64,000 bases of DNA from Pleurostoma richardsiae (lineage: Eukaryota > Ascomycota > Sordariomycetes > Calosphaeriales > Pleurostomataceae), in the NCBI GenBank assembly GCA_030052745.1, contig JANBVO010000048.1, positions 1 through 64,000 on the forward strand, in the 5' to 3' direction. Every line of letters begins with the position of its first letter. Position 1 is the stretch's first letter. The notes below the pieces were generated by a model. It was not told the DNA's origin, ran no database searches, and was given only the letters and a program-made list of their open reading frames with translations. The translations under genes and the position numbers were made by a program. Shown here in pieces: positions 30,891 to 42,223 of the stretch.

Positions 30891-33076
30891 TCAGCTCTGC
30901 AGCACATCAAGCGGAACTCCAATCGCGTCGCACACGCTCCTGTCCGGGAAGGGGACCTCCCCCCCGTCCCACTGCAGCAGCCTCGCCGTCGGCGTCTCCG
31001 CGTCGACCTGATCCCACCGCCCCCCGGCCTCCACCTGGGCGAGGCTGGAGAGGTGACCCCTGGCCAGCAGGTACCCCTCGTCCGGGTTCGGGTCGCCCGC
31101 CCGCGCGAACGCGGCCCAGTAGTCCACCACGAGCTGCATGAACGGCACGTCGCGCCCGTCGCGGTCCGGCTGCCCCACCCGCAGCGCGTTGCCGAACACC
31201 GCCAGCTGCTCGCCGGCGTGGCACTTGTAGTACTCGGCGTCCGGGTCGCCGTGCGGCCGCTCCGCCGTCTTCGGCGCGTCGCACCAGGGCTTCGTGTAGC
31301 CGCTCGGGCTGTAGGTGCGGTTGAAGACGAAGGCGTAGGTCGAGCGGAAGGCGCCGTGGCGCGCGGCCGAGGCCGCCTTGGCCTGGTCGAAGCAGCTGAA
31401 GACGGCGCCGGTGGCGATGCGGATGGAGGCGTTGAGGATCTGCTCGGGTGTGGAGGCGCTTGAGGCGAGGGAGATGTTCTGCAGGTCTGGGAAGATGTCG
31501 CTGAGATTCGCACCGTAATTCGAGTGCACGAAGTCGCCGAAGTACTCCTCGAATGTCGTGTCGTCGCCGGGGTAGTCGGGCATGTCGATGCCCTCCTCGT
31601 CGCGGTTAGTGCCGGTCATGACGTCGACGTCAGAAGCGAGGCCGGTGCTGTTGACGATGAGCTCGTGGATGGCGACGTACGTCCCATCCGCGACGACGGT
31701 GCTGCTCCTGTTAGCATGATGATCCTCCTGCAGTGGATAATTGTACTTACTGGGCATTGGTGGTCAGGTTCACGAGGTCGAACCCGCTAGTCTTGTCGAG
31801 GCAGCCGATGGGATCGGTCGCGTTGAGGCACCCGGCCTCTTCGAGCACTTTGACCGTCACCGTCTCGTACGCCTCCTCAACCGACGGGTACTGTGTCCAC
31901 ACGAGCTTGCTTCCGCTGGGGTAGCCGTCCGGGTCAGACTGCATGATGGCCCGCTGGAACAGGCCCTTCGCCTTGGGCGAAGCAAGCAGGATGTGCGTCA
32001 TCCCCGCTCCGGCCGACTCCCCGAACACCGTTACTTTGCTGGCATCGCCGCCAAAGTACTTGATGTACTTGCTCACCCACTCCAGCGAGGTCACCATGTC
32101 CGAGACGGCATAGTTGCCGTTGTGCACCCCGTCCTTGAACGCCAAGAATCCCACGCTGCCCACGCGGTAGTTCACCGACACCACCACCACGTCGCCCCTC
32201 GACGCCAGGTTCGTCCCGTCCGTGTTGGCGTTCTTGCCCGACCCAGACGTGTAGCCGCCGCCGTAGAAGTACACCATGACTGGCTTGAGCTCCTTTTTGT
32301 CCGTGTCCACCATGCGCGGCAGGTGGGGTGTCCAGATGTTGAGAAAGAGGCAGTCCTCGCTGCTGCCGGACGTCACCTCACCGACCGGCTGGACGCAGTC
32401 GGCTCCGGCCGTCAAGGCCGAGACCTGGCCCGACTGAAGGTACGCGCTCGAGTACGCGAAGCGGTCGGGTTTCTGGGCGTAGCGCACGCCGCGGAACTTC
32501 CAGGCGTGGTAGTCGCGGTAGCCAGTGAACTGCGAGTTGGCGACGGGCTGAGTGACCTGCCACGCTGCTGAGCTGTCGGAGGAAGATGAGTTGGAGACGG
32601 GTGCACTCTGCGTGCAGAGAGTGGGGAGCTGCGTCGTGCATGAGAGGGTGTGAAAGGTGCCGTTCGTATCGATACTCCGGCATTTGCTGCTGTCACTGGA
32701 GGGTTGAGATATCCAGTAGAGCTGGTCTTCTGATGCCAGGCCCTGGTAGAGCTGATATGATAGGGACGAGTTCAGGCTGGCGTTGAAGTCCTCCGTGTCG
32801 GGATCCCACAGCAGCTCACCGAGGAGCTTGCAAGCCGCTTCAGCAGCTGTGTATGTGCTGGGCTGGCTGACGAGGATGGCCGCCGACCCATTGTTTTGTG
32901 CTCCTATAACGAGCGTGAGCGAAATTCGGTGTGACCTAGAGCGGAGTTTACCTACCGTCAAGGAGATTCTGCGAGAGGATGGTGAGCCCGCCACCAAAGT
33001 AAAGTGCCTCCACCAGGGGCAACCGAAGTGATATCGCGAGGCCCAAGAGACCCTGTGCAACAGGTGAGCAGCGCAT
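30891..33076 (-). CDS. Secreted type-B carboxylesterase/lipase
   Basis: Three exons, complement(join(30891..31707,31751..32903,32956..33076)), 696 residues. The first exon (ATG at 33076) supplies a signal peptide (MRCSPVAQGLLGLAISL); it is joined by a GTAGGT...TATAG intron to GAQNNGSAAIL. The second intron has a GTAAGT donor and a CTAACAG acceptor. The alpha/beta-hydrolase is clear: oxyanion loop YFYGGGYTSGS, VSVNYRVG, nucleophile serine in FGESAGAGM, acidic member in TGTNRDEEG, and histidine in CHAGEQLAVFGN. EDCLFLNIWTP is the family's second signature. An extra 110-120 residues with paired cysteines lie before the catalytic domain. Many N-glycosylation sites (NGS, NSS, NGT, NLT) agree with secretion. 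The ester substrate is unknown. The frame without the first splice would start at 33060 and lose the signal peptide. Confidence 0.92.
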
Positions 33077-34746
33077 GATTTTTGTGAGTTTTGCTTGGTG
33101 ACGTCGAAGCCAGGTCAACGCACTGCTACGACCTGCTAAGCAATATCGTTTGCCAGTGGATTAAGGCCCTCTTTAAGGCAGCGAAGCGTCCGAGCATTAC
33201 CAGATTGGGGTTGCTCAAGGGATGCCTCCGCCGCCTCCAACCTGCGATTACCCAGCCCGTATTAGCCGCCACCCGATATGACGGCAGGGCCCCGCCCTCG
33301 AAAAGCTCGAGATGTTTCTGGCTTCTGCGGTGTTCCTGCAGCGTTCCTGCAGCGGTTAGAAATGCAATATTCTGGTTTCCAGGGTGGCCGTGACGATGTG
33401 GCCCGGGGCGGCTGAGACAAGGCGTCGCGGAGCACGGAGGGGCTGGTGCTGGAGGCTGGCTCTGTCCGTCAGCGCAACGACATAATGGCTTTCTTTGGAA
33501 ACCTCCGAGACAGCACCGAGAACAGAGACAAACTCCAACCCTGGATAACGTCTTGGAATGGGAGGCAGGTAGGACAAATCGTCTAGTCGGGCGCACGTGA
33601 GACCGCAGAGCAGCGACGACACGAGTCCGAGACAGCATGTCATCCCTTCACTCGCATATTCCAGTCTGGGCATGGCAGGATATAATCGTCCAATTCTTTG
33701 CAGACACATTCTTCAATCTCTACTGACCCCTTCACCCTGCCTCCTGCTTTTGTCTGAGGAACATCAGTCTATACTCTTTACCTTTGTCACATGGTTACTC
33801 CAGGCATATATATCCTCGAGAACCAAAGTCGACAAACACGGAGAAAAGAATCTTGAATCTGCAAATAAAATCACCTTGAGGTATCATATCTTGAACAATA
33901 TATACAGGGTGCACTCGCAGTGGCACAACTACTCTGGATAGGTAGGTAAGGTATATATACGACGGCTTCAATTGAACATCACCGAGATTTTGAAAGCGCG
34001 ACTAAGCTCGATGGAAGATATCCTTAGGAAGCACTTCGTCCTAAGGAGACGATCAGATAAGTAGTTCATACTAGTGTGTATTACCAGGCTAATAGCAAAT
34101 TTACATACAATCTAATATCTTTCGAGGGCACATTTGCTGAGAGAGCTCCGGGTGATCGTGAGCTGCCTTCGGACGTCTTAATCTTCAATTCCAGATACTA
34201 GTTGTACCATTTCCTTGACCTCTTAAAGCTGGAAACTACCTATGTGTCTTTAACCCTACCTGATAGTCCCTTTGGAACGGTACTATGAAGACTGTCATCT
34301 TCATCTGCCGACTATCATTACAGCTTTTCGATACCATGTACCGAGAAAATGCAGGTTGATGGAAGTCCATGAAGTCTGATGCTCTGGCAGCATTGTAAAC
34401 TCTGTTTAACTCTGTTTACACCACGAGAGGATGTGCTCACCCTCCGCTCAAGTTGTGACCTCTGCGGTGCACAGTGTTTGGGCTGATCTTTTATGACTAC
34501 AATCGTTGTTCTATTGTACAGCAACAATACAGAGCTATGGACACAACTTCGGTTTGCTATTGCTTTCTGCCCATTCTGTGTGATGAGGAGTGCCTTCCTT
34601 CCTTCACCGTAAACTGCCAAATTCACCAAAGTACGTCGGCTGCCTACATCCTCGCTTGCGTGAGTCGGCTTTCTGCACCACAACACCAAACCCGTGAATC
34701 AGTGATCTCTTTTATCTCTCTCCCTAACGCAAAGGTTCAGCTCACA
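33077..34746. other. Intergenic, no gene seen
   Basis: 1.7 kb between the divergent esterase and a small plus-strand gene. AT-rich in its right half, with TAGGTAGGTAAGG and TATATATA near 33940-33960. Frames of up to 170 codons on the minus strand (33126-33638) show no domain and no signal peptide. Confidence 0.5.
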
Positions 34747-35142
34747 ATGGCTGCGTATACTCACCACTGGTGCGCTAACCTTCTCCTGGCATATACTCTT
34801 TCAGATTGATTAACCAAAACCAGTCCCGTCTGCAACGCGAAGGGTGATGTCAGATGCATCACCACGAGAAAGCACATGGTGCAGTGTGCGCTGCACCACA
34901 CCTACCACGGCATCCGTGCGGGCTGTGTGCGCTGCCACGAGGCGGCGAAGCGGGAGGAGAGAGAGAAAAGGGCGGAGAAGGAGAAGGACAAGGACAAGGA
35001 GAATGAAGACAAGAAAAGGCCAAAGGCCAAGGCCAAGGCCAAGACAAAGGCAAAGGAGCGACCACAGTTCCAGAAGAAGATCAAGCAGCAGCGAAGGGAC
35101 CGGAAGAGCACCCGGGACAAGAGCAAGAGCGAGGACGAGTAA
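34747..35142 (+). CDS. Small Lys/Glu-rich protein with Cys/His motif, unknown function
   Basis: Likely two exons, join(34747..34754,34824..35142), 108 residues. The first exon is only 8 nt (ATGGCTGC) and ends at a GTATAC donor. The second follows AACCAAAACCAG and restores frame in phase 2, giving MAAPVCNAKGDVRC, then KHMVQCALHHTYHG, GCVRCHEAAKREE. The Cys/His pattern (C...C...CxLHH...CxxCH) could hold one zinc. Residues 50-108 are almost all Lys, Glu, Arg, Asp (EKEKDKDKENEDKKR, KAKAKAKTKAKER), a charged helix or disordered basic tail, perhaps nucleic-acid binding. If the micro-exon is wrong, translation would start at MVQC (34876) and lose half of the Cys motif. No family name is offered. Confidence 0.6.
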
Positions 35143-35566
35143 GGCTGGGGCTGCTGAAGCCCCATGCCGGTTTAATTACAAATAACTTGCCGTCGATTAC
35201 ATGTGCACCCAGTGAGAGGATGGGGAGATTGAAAAAGTCCAATAGGTGACCTATGGCTGTTTCCTCGAAGGCCATTATCCGAGATATCCTACTATCCCTC
35301 GTCCAGGAGGTTGTACTCGGGCCGCTGGAACAGCTATCCTACAACGCGTAACCCCGACACCATGTTGAGCCTACAGCAACTACCGTGCGACCTACACTTA
35401 CCATATCACGAAAAGGGAACTGAGAGGTTGACGATTAAATATTATATCCGAACACTACAACTGGGAAAATACGACATCGCTAGCAAGAAACGAACGTAAT
35501 ACGACGTCATTTCCTAGTCCTCCTTGTGTCTCCCGCCAGCTCCTAAGGACCTGTCAGCCGCATCCC
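35143..35566. other. Convergent 3' flanks, no gene seen
   Basis: 424 bp between two genes whose stops face each other. Nothing further is recognised. Confidence 0.5.
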
Positions 35567-37258
35567 TCATCCAAGACGACTCAAGCTGTCGTCCTCAATA
35601 AAAAGATCGGCGAACTTACCTTCGGGCTTATGTTGAGGTCCGTCCCGCGGACCCGGATCGCTGCGACGGGACCTTTGGACGCGCTCGGCGGTCCTGCCGC
35701 TGCGCGACTTGTCCTCGCCAGCTTTCGGCTGCAGACTCAGCCTGTTCTTACTCTTTTCATGCGAAGTAGGATGTCTCTGCGTCTCTAACGGGCGACTTGG
35801 ACCTGCACGGGCCGATGGGCCGCACTTTCTGTCCATAGGTGGCGAGGCGATGGACTCGCGCCTTTGGGGCTCCCGCCGCTGGCTAACAGACGGCTTCCGG
35901 ACTGCCCTTCTGTCGGTAAGATCCCGACGGTGATCAGTGCCCAAACTCGGGGCTGCAGCATTGCTCGCCGGGACAGTGAACACCGTCCCTGCTCCCTTGG
36001 GATACACCGGGCCGTTCCAAGGGCCGCCCGGCGTATCATAGCCCTGATTGTCCTCGGTGGCCTGGCACGCAGAGACCTCCGGCGTGCCCCAGGGCGTCAC
36101 CGGCAGCCCCGCCGCCCGGAACTCGCCCGGCGCCTTGTTGTACGTGGCGGCAAACAGGTCCCAGAACGACTTCTTGACCACGTTCGGGACGTTCAGTGGG
36201 GTCAGCCTCTCCATGCCCTCGCCTCCGTCCTTCAGGCACTCCAGGATCCAGAACACCGTCTTGGCAAGCTCGATGCGCCGCCGGTGGGCGCCCGGTCCCG
36301 TGAAGTCGACTAGGTACGATTCGGCGACCTGATCGAGCAGGCACGGCAGCGACAGCACCCGCACCACCGGCACCGTGTTCTTGAGTAGCGAGGCCCGCCC
36401 GGAACCGGGGTCGTCCTCGGGGAGGGGCACGCTGACGATGCTCTGGCGCTCGAAGCCGTGCTCGAGGTACTTGATCTTGACCTGCCGGACGCTGCCGTCC
36501 GGCGTGCGCAGGCCCAGGTACCCGGGCCGCTCGCTGAACGTGAAGCCGCCGTTGGCCGCGGCCCACGACTTGAAGGTGTCCTTGGCGTGGGCAGGGCACA
36601 GGATGCTGATGTGGGTGGGCGGCCGCTTACCCTCGTAGCCCCACACGCAGAGCGCTGCCGTCCCGCAGACGGCGTAGGGGATGTGCGCGAAGGCCTTATC
36701 GACGGCGCGGAGGACGCTCGGGAGGATATCGGCGGTCAGGGGCTCGCTGGCACCCTCTTCGGCGGCTGTGAACTCGGCTAGGTCAAAGGAAGGCGGGCGG
36801 GGAGACTGGGACCGCCCGCGAGAGGCCTGTGACGGTTGGCGAGAGGCCTGCGATGGGTGCCTCTTGGGTGGAGACGGGGGAGGAGGGAGGGGTTTGGACT
36901 GGGGGGGCTCACTTGGGAATGGTCGCCGAGGTCTGCGCCGCGGCTCTCGATGGGTTGATTTGGCAGCTGGCTGGTCACTCGGGTGGTGAGTTGCCTGTAA
37001 CTCTACCTCAGGGGCTGCGGGCGGGTTACCAGTTGAGTTGAAGTACCCGTTGGTATAGGCGGAGACCGGGGCGTAGTGCGTCCATCCGTGGGGATAAGGC
37101 GTTGTTGGTCGACCCTCAGGGAGGTCGAGGTCGTTTGTTGGAGTGATGCAGCAGCAGAGCCACGACACCAAGCACTCCATCTTGGAAGATTTCTTGCGTG
37201 ATTGTTTCGCCGGACGCTTCTTAAGGGTTGCGAAAGAAACTCTATTCTTCCGAGGCAT
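35567..37258 (-). CDS. Fungal protein with nucleotidyltransferase-like central region, function unknown
   Basis: Intronless frame of 563 residues. Residues 1-60 are basic then Cys-rich (CLVSWLCCCITP). Residues 60-170 are Pro/Ser/Arg-rich and disordered. The central block, about 175-370, looks folded: LPSVLRAVDKAFAHIPYAVCGTAALCVWGYEGKRPPTHISILCPA (in two parts here), GYLGLRTPDGSVRQVKIKYLEHG, LPCLLDQVAESYLVDF, and RRRIELAKTVFWILECLKDGG. An alpha helix followed by a small-residue turn (CGTAAL), a strand and a target-list style loop recalls the minimal nucleotidyltransferase fold, but the expected GS...DxD metal motif is not visible. If the fold is right the protein is probably inactive or a binding module. 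The last 180 residues are disordered with many Arg/Ser/Pro. The start at MPRKNRV is the first ATG of the frame. Confidence 0.75.
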   Translation of the reverse strand: MPRKNRVSFATLKKRPAKQSRKKSSKMECLVSWLCCCITPTNDLDLPEGRPTTPYPHGWTHYAPVSAYTNGYFNSTGNPPAAPEVELQATHHPSDQPAAKSTHREPRRRPRRPFPSEPPQSKPLPPPPSPPKRHPSQASRQPSQASRGRSQSPRPPSFDLAEFTAAEEGASEPLTADILPSVLRAVDKAFAHIPYAVCGTAALCVWGYEGKRPPTHISILCPAHAKDTFKSWAAANGGFTFSERPGYLGLRTPDGSVRQVKIKYLEHGFERQSIVSVPLPEDDPGSGRASLLKNTVPVVRVLSLPCLLDQVAESYLVDFTGPGAHRRRIELAKTVFWILECLKDGGEGMERLTPLNVPNVVKKSFWDLFAATYNKAPGEFRAAGLPVTPWGTPEVSACQATEDNQGYDTPGGPWNGPVYPKGAGTVFTVPASNAAAPSLGTDHRRDLTDRRAVRKPSVSQRREPQRRESIASPPMDRKCGPSARAGPSRPLETQRHPTSHEKSKNRLSLQPKAGEDKSRSGRTAERVQRSRRSDPGPRDGPQHKPEGKFADLFIEDDSLSRLG

Positions 37259-37653
37259 CTAAGGCTGAACTCCGGGGAAGGGCTTCGGTGAAGACGGACA
37301 AAGCGATAATGGACGGAATTTCTGCAGACAGCGAGGTTTTATGAGTACCCAAAGACAACTGTCTATGAACAGCTTCATCATCGTTCAAGGGAGAGGCTCG
37401 AACAATGCATTGTGTTGGGAACAAGATGGGCCAGACGGTGCTTTGCCGGTAACAAAGGGAGACGCTTCGACAGCATGGACAAAGAAACAATGCGCGGGGC
37501 GACTGAACCGCTCACCGATGGAAGCAGGAGAGGTAGCTGGCGCGAAATCAACTTTGTACACGACCGCGCCGTCTAATGCGTAGTCCGTCCATCCAACGCC
37601 GTCTAATCATACATGCCAAAGAACAGTTCCAACCGCATCGACTCCGCAGCCCG
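37259..37653. other. Intergenic, no gene seen
   Basis: 395 bp: the promoter of the 563-residue protein gene and the 3' flank of RPN11. Nothing further is recognised. Confidence 0.5.
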
Positions 37654-38786
37654 CTACTCCTCGATCTCCATCTCGTCCGCTGCGCCGTTCGTGCCGTTCG
37701 CGGCTTCCTTGTTAGGCATGGCGGCTTCCTTGTCGATCATTTGCCTCGACACCGCAACGATGTTGTCCTCGATCAGCTGCTGGCCAACGTCCTCCAAGTG
37801 CTTCTTGGGGTCGAGCTTGCCGACGTAGCGGGTCTTGAGCTGGTCCTTGGTGAGCTCGGTCTCCTCCTTGACGCGCTTCTCATAGCCATCAGCTAGGCCA
37901 ACTAGCCTCTCCAGCCGCTCCTTGTTCCGCTCGCCCTCTAACCGGAAATCGTCCATCTGCAGCGCCTCAGTCCAGGGCTGCTTGTGCAGGTTCATGAGCA
38001 TGTTCTCCTCCAGCGCCGTCTTGCGGTAGTTTATACCGATGGAGTAGTAGTGTCGGTTCAGGCCGTGGATAAGCGCCTGGATCGAGGGCTTGTTGAGGTG
38101 ACCCAAGTTCGACGTGCTCTGTCGGGGCTCCTGGCCGAGCATGAGGGACTGGGGGTTGATGAGGCGGAATGCGTCGATCACGACCTTGCCCTTGACAGAC
38201 TGAATAGGATCGACGACAACGGCGACAGCGCGGGGCGTCAGCTGCTCGAAGCTCTGTTGGGTGTTGATATCAACCGAAGACAACCAGCAGCCGAACCCAG
38301 GATGAGAGTGGTACCAGCCAACGACAGCCTCGGGCCTGGTTACATAAAAGTCAGCAACGCTGTTTAGAGTGTCCCAACATCCCGCCACAGCCACTCACCG
38401 TCCTGTTTGCCGCAGCATGTCCATCATCTTCATCTGGAACACCGGATCGACTGCCTCGACACTGACGCCCGTACCACTCTGGGGCATCGCAAACACATCG
38501 ACAACCCGGACCGTGAAATCGTCCACAAACTCTCCCAGCATCAGACCCATGACTTCCATCGGTACTCCGGCGCGGCCATGCCGCAGCATTTTGAGAAGAG
38601 CGAGTGAGGAGATGTAGACAGTCTCGGAGTTATCGATCAGATTTGTGTTGTCCTGTTCCAGTGGTGCGTCAGTGCTATGTCCCAACAAAGTCGCAGTCCT
38701 CGCAGGTGGCTACGAACCGCTCCGGGTTGTGCGCCTCCCAGGCCGCCCAGGCCGCCCGCGCCCAACATCCGGCTGAGTCTGTCCAT
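37654..38786 (-). CDS. RPN11: 26S proteasome lid deubiquitinase Rpn11
   Basis: Three exons, complement(join(37654..38335,38399..38652,38718..38786)), 334 residues. The first exon is [12 protein letters not shown]...QPGA, the canonical start. Intron 1 is GTTCGT...AACAG and intron 2 is GTGAGT...AACCAG; both keep frame. The MPN+/JAMM metalloprotease motif is complete: [19 protein letters not shown] gives the two zinc histidines and the aspartate, and the upstream glutamate is in [33 protein letters not shown] and [20 protein letters not shown] are near-invariant in eukaryotes. Rpn11 removes ubiquitin chains as substrates enter the proteasome. The C-terminal tail ([13 protein letters not shown]) is longer and more acidic than in yeast. 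It is head to head with RPD3. Confidence 0.97.
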
Positions 38787-39382
38787 TTCGAGGAAGTCGT
38801 ATGTGGTTTCTAGAGGAGTATAGCGGCTATAATGATTGTGAGTTGTTGTAGTAGAGGAGGTTAGAGGCGGAGGCTGGTTTTGCGCAGTCTGAGAATCGTG
38901 ACAGCGAGGGAGCTTGGATGTTGACGCCAGCTCCAGCAGCCTAGCAGCAAAGCTGGTAGCTTCGAGATCACAGGGATGTGTCAGCTGAGTCACGTGCCCT
39001 CGCATTTCATGCAGCCTTGTGTGTCCGACCCACACAAAATCGCCACACTAACTTCCTAGCCAATCATATGTCTCATTCTGTAGCCGAAGCTAAGCCGACC
39101 ACATACTAGCGTCAGCCTCGTCTTCGAGCGGCGGGAAGCTCTAATCTGCTTTCCAAGTGACGAGACCGCGGCGGAGGACTTTCTCTTCTCTTTCTCTCCC
39201 CCTCAGTCCCCCGGTTTTCTTTCTTCCCGGCTCGCGCTTCCTCTCCTGTGGAGCGCAAACGCCCTCTTTCTCCTTTACACAGAGTCTTGCTCTCGAGTAG
39301 AGCAATTGTCTTAGGCTTTGTCCTCGAAAACGTTCCTCTCCTGCGACCGCCGGCTCTTGTGCGCCGGAGCCAAAGAGCCACC
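38787..39382. promoter_or_regulatory. Bidirectional promoter, RPN11 / RPD3
   Basis: 596 bp between the start codons of two divergent housekeeping genes. On the RPD3 side the plus strand is strongly pyrimidine-rich from about 39178 to 39275 (CTTCTCTTTCTCTCCCCCTC and similar). Such CT tracts precede the transcription start of many filamentous-fungal housekeeping genes. The RPD3 start context is CCACCATG. No obvious TATA box is present. Confidence 0.55.
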
Positions 39383-41531
39383 ATGACCGACCCTGCGGGC
39401 GTGGACCGCACCCGGCCGCTCTACACGAAGCTGAACACGGACAAGAAACGAGTCGCATACTTCTACGATTCGGACATTGGAAACTATGCCTACGTTACTG
39501 GCCATCCCATGAAGCCACACCGGATTCGGCTCGCCCACAGCCTAGTGATGAATTACAATGTCTACAAGTTTCTCGAGGTCTATGTAGGTCTCCCCTCGGT
39601 CGCATAGCCCCAGCTAGCCGCTTGCGTGTAGCTGCAGTCAGAAGGCTCAATATTCGTACCTCTACTAACGCTCATCTGTAGCGCGCGAAACCTGCCGTCT
39701 TCACCGAGATGACGCAGTTCCACACCGACGAGTACATCGAGTTCCTCCAGCGAGTCACCCCGGACAACATGGATGCCTACATGCGAGAGCAAGGAAAGTA
39801 CAATGTCGGCGACGACTGTCCCGTGTTTGACGGACTGTTCGAGTTCTGCGGCATCAGTGCCGGTGGCAGTATGGAGGGCGCCGCCCGCCTCAACCGCCAG
39901 AAGTGCGACATCGCCATCAACTGGGCGGGCGGTCTGCATCACGCGAAGAAGAGCGAGGCTAGTGGTTTCTGCTACGTCAACGGTAAGTGTTGTCTCCTGC
40001 TACCTCAATGGCCGTATCTCTGACGTGGTCCACTCTGCAGATATTGTCCTGGCCATCATCGAGCTGTTGCGATTCAAGAAACGCGTCCTCTACGTAGACA
40101 TCGACGTCCACCACGGCGATGGAGTCGAGGAAGCCTTCTACACGACCGACCGAGTTATGACCGTCTCCTTCCACAAGTACGGCGAGTACTTCCCCGGCAC
40201 CGGCGAGCTTAGGGATATCGGTATCGGCTCCGGGAAGAACTACGCTGTCAACTTCCCGCTGCGCGACGGCATCACCGACGACTCATACAAGACCATCTTC
40301 CAGCCCGTCATCGAGGCCGTCATGAAGTATTTCCAGCCGGAGGCCGTCGTTCTACAGTGTGGTGGCGACAGTCTCTCCGGTGACCGACTGGGCTGCTTCA
40401 ACCTGAGTATGCGGGGTCACGCTAACTGCGTTAACTTCGTGAGAAGTTTCAACATCCCTACTCTCGTCGTCGGTGGCGGTGGTTACACTATGCGCAACGT
40501 CGCGCGGACGTGGGCCTACGAGACTGGGCGCTTGGTTGGCGTCGAGATGGACCCGGTTCTTCCATACAACGAATACTACGACGTAAGCTGCTCGCATCTA
40601 CCTGGCAACGGCTCTGCTGACATATTCGCAGTACTACAGTCCCGACTATGAGCTGAACGTCCGGCCCTCTAACATGGAGAACGCGAACAGCACCGAGTAC
40701 CTGGAGAAGATCAAGATCGCCGTCATCGAGAATCTGAAGAAGACCGCACCGGTGCCGTCGGTTCAGATGCAGGACATCCCGCGCCAGAGCCTGGGTATGA
40801 CTGATGAGGAAGAGGCCGAGCTCGACGACCTGGATGCGGATGAGAACAAGGACGTCCGGATGACGCAGCGGCAGTGGGAGAAGAGAGTCGCGCACGAGAA
40901 CGAATTCGAGGACAGCGACGACGAGGACATGGCGACTGCGAACGGCGTACATCGCACGAATGGCAAGAGGTCGCGCATCACCGACTTCGAGAACCCGCAC
41001 GCTCAGTATGACGTCGACAGTGGTGCGGCGACCCCGGTGAACGGCCGCAAGGCTGCATCGCCCAACCACGCGACTCCGCCGCCCGAGACAAATGGCGCTG
41101 AGGTCACTATGGAGGACGCAGATGCTGCCCCGGAGACTACAGCAGCGCCAGATGCGACTGCCCCAGAGGAAGCCGCGTCCACCAAGAATGGCGAGAAGAT
41201 TGACGACGACGGTGACGTAGACATGACGGAAGCGGACGACACCGCCGCCGATACCCCGGTCAAGAAGGAGGAGGTTGAGCCTCCGGCAGCTACCTCACCT
41301 CCCGCTGCGCCAGCCGAGGAGCCCACGACGGCCGAGCCTGCTGCCGCCGAGGAGAAGCCCAAAGACGATGAGAAGCCGGCAGAGCCCGCTGCGGCGCCCG
41401 CCGCGCCAGAGCCCGAGAAGAGCACGATTGCTGAGACGGATGAGTCGGCGGACAAAATGGATGTGGAGGAGGAGGCGCCTAAAGTAGCCGAGGGCGAGCC
41501 CAGTGCGGACAACAAGGACAAGGACTCCTAG
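39383..41531 (+). CDS. RPD3: Class I histone deacetylase Rpd3
   Basis: Four exons, join(39383..39583,39682..39982,40041..40582,40632..41531), 647 residues; all three introns have GTARGY-type donors and clean acceptors. The deacetylase domain (about 20-385) is complete: [61 protein letters not shown], and [16 protein letters not shown]. Zinc ligands (two Asp and one His) and the catalytic His pair are present. Rpd3 is the catalytic subunit of the Rpd3L/Rpd3S co-repressor complexes and acts in the nucleus. The C-terminal 260 residues are a long acidic tail (Ala/Glu/Pro/Asp-rich) carrying a possible basic motif ([15 protein letters not shown]); it is much longer than in yeast (433 residues), as is usual in filamentous ascomycetes. 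Confidence 0.97.
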
Positions 41532-42223
41532 GTGGACCTCTCGGGAGTGTCCCAGCCGCTCTCGGTTCCCGCGGCACCCTCCGTGGAGGAGAAGGTTGGC
41601 CTCTGGCTGGACGCAGTCACACCGCCTGACGCGAGTGGATATTGAGCCAGACTGAGGCTATGTTGCGATGGTCTCGTCATCCTATCGTGGGCTCTCGTTG
41701 CGGACACTCGTAGACCCCCACCAATTATGTATAGTCGCTTCCCCTCTGAGTGTCTGACGGGGGCGCACTTCTGCCCCTAGGAGGCTGGATTCATTCATTG
41801 TTTTCCCGGCAGGGCCTGGCGTTGGATGGTTTACGTATGGGTAGGATGGCAGTGGACCGGAGTGAGTGGTTTGTGCTTTAGCTCTAGATACTGAATCTGG
41901 TCACCATTGCTTCGTCGTGGTCATTCTCTCTTGTCCAAGTCTAGGTGAATGTCAGTTCTCTAGCCGTATCAGCTGCACAGGCCTGTATCTTCCTGGCTCT
42001 GTGCTACGCGTCGCATGAGATGCTGCTGACAGGCAGCCCGACACCATCCATTAGAGACTAACTCCGTCCCTTCGAGCAGCCGCACTATTCCCTGCTGGGC
42101 TACCTTAGCTTACCGAGGCAATCTGTCCCCGACTCAACCGAAGATAGTCTAGCACATACAATAATAGTTTTGTCAAGACTGTCAACCAATCAGAGCTCGC
42201 CATTCAGATGGTCTCAGAAGAAC
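41532..42223. other. 3' flank of RPD3 and tRNA upstream region
   Basis: No further gene is seen. The 3' UTR of RPD3 probably occupies the first few hundred bases. Confidence 0.5.

Noticed and set aside
31741-32571. Plus-strand frame of 276 codons
   Set aside because: Antisense of the carboxylesterase; no domain.
33126-33709. Minus-strand frames of 170 and 117 codons upstream of the esterase
   Set aside because: No domain, overlapping in different frames, lying in a promoter region.
40488-41521. Minus-strand frames of 193 and 172 codons
   Set aside because: Antisense of RPD3; the second is a Ser/Ala mirror of its acidic tail.
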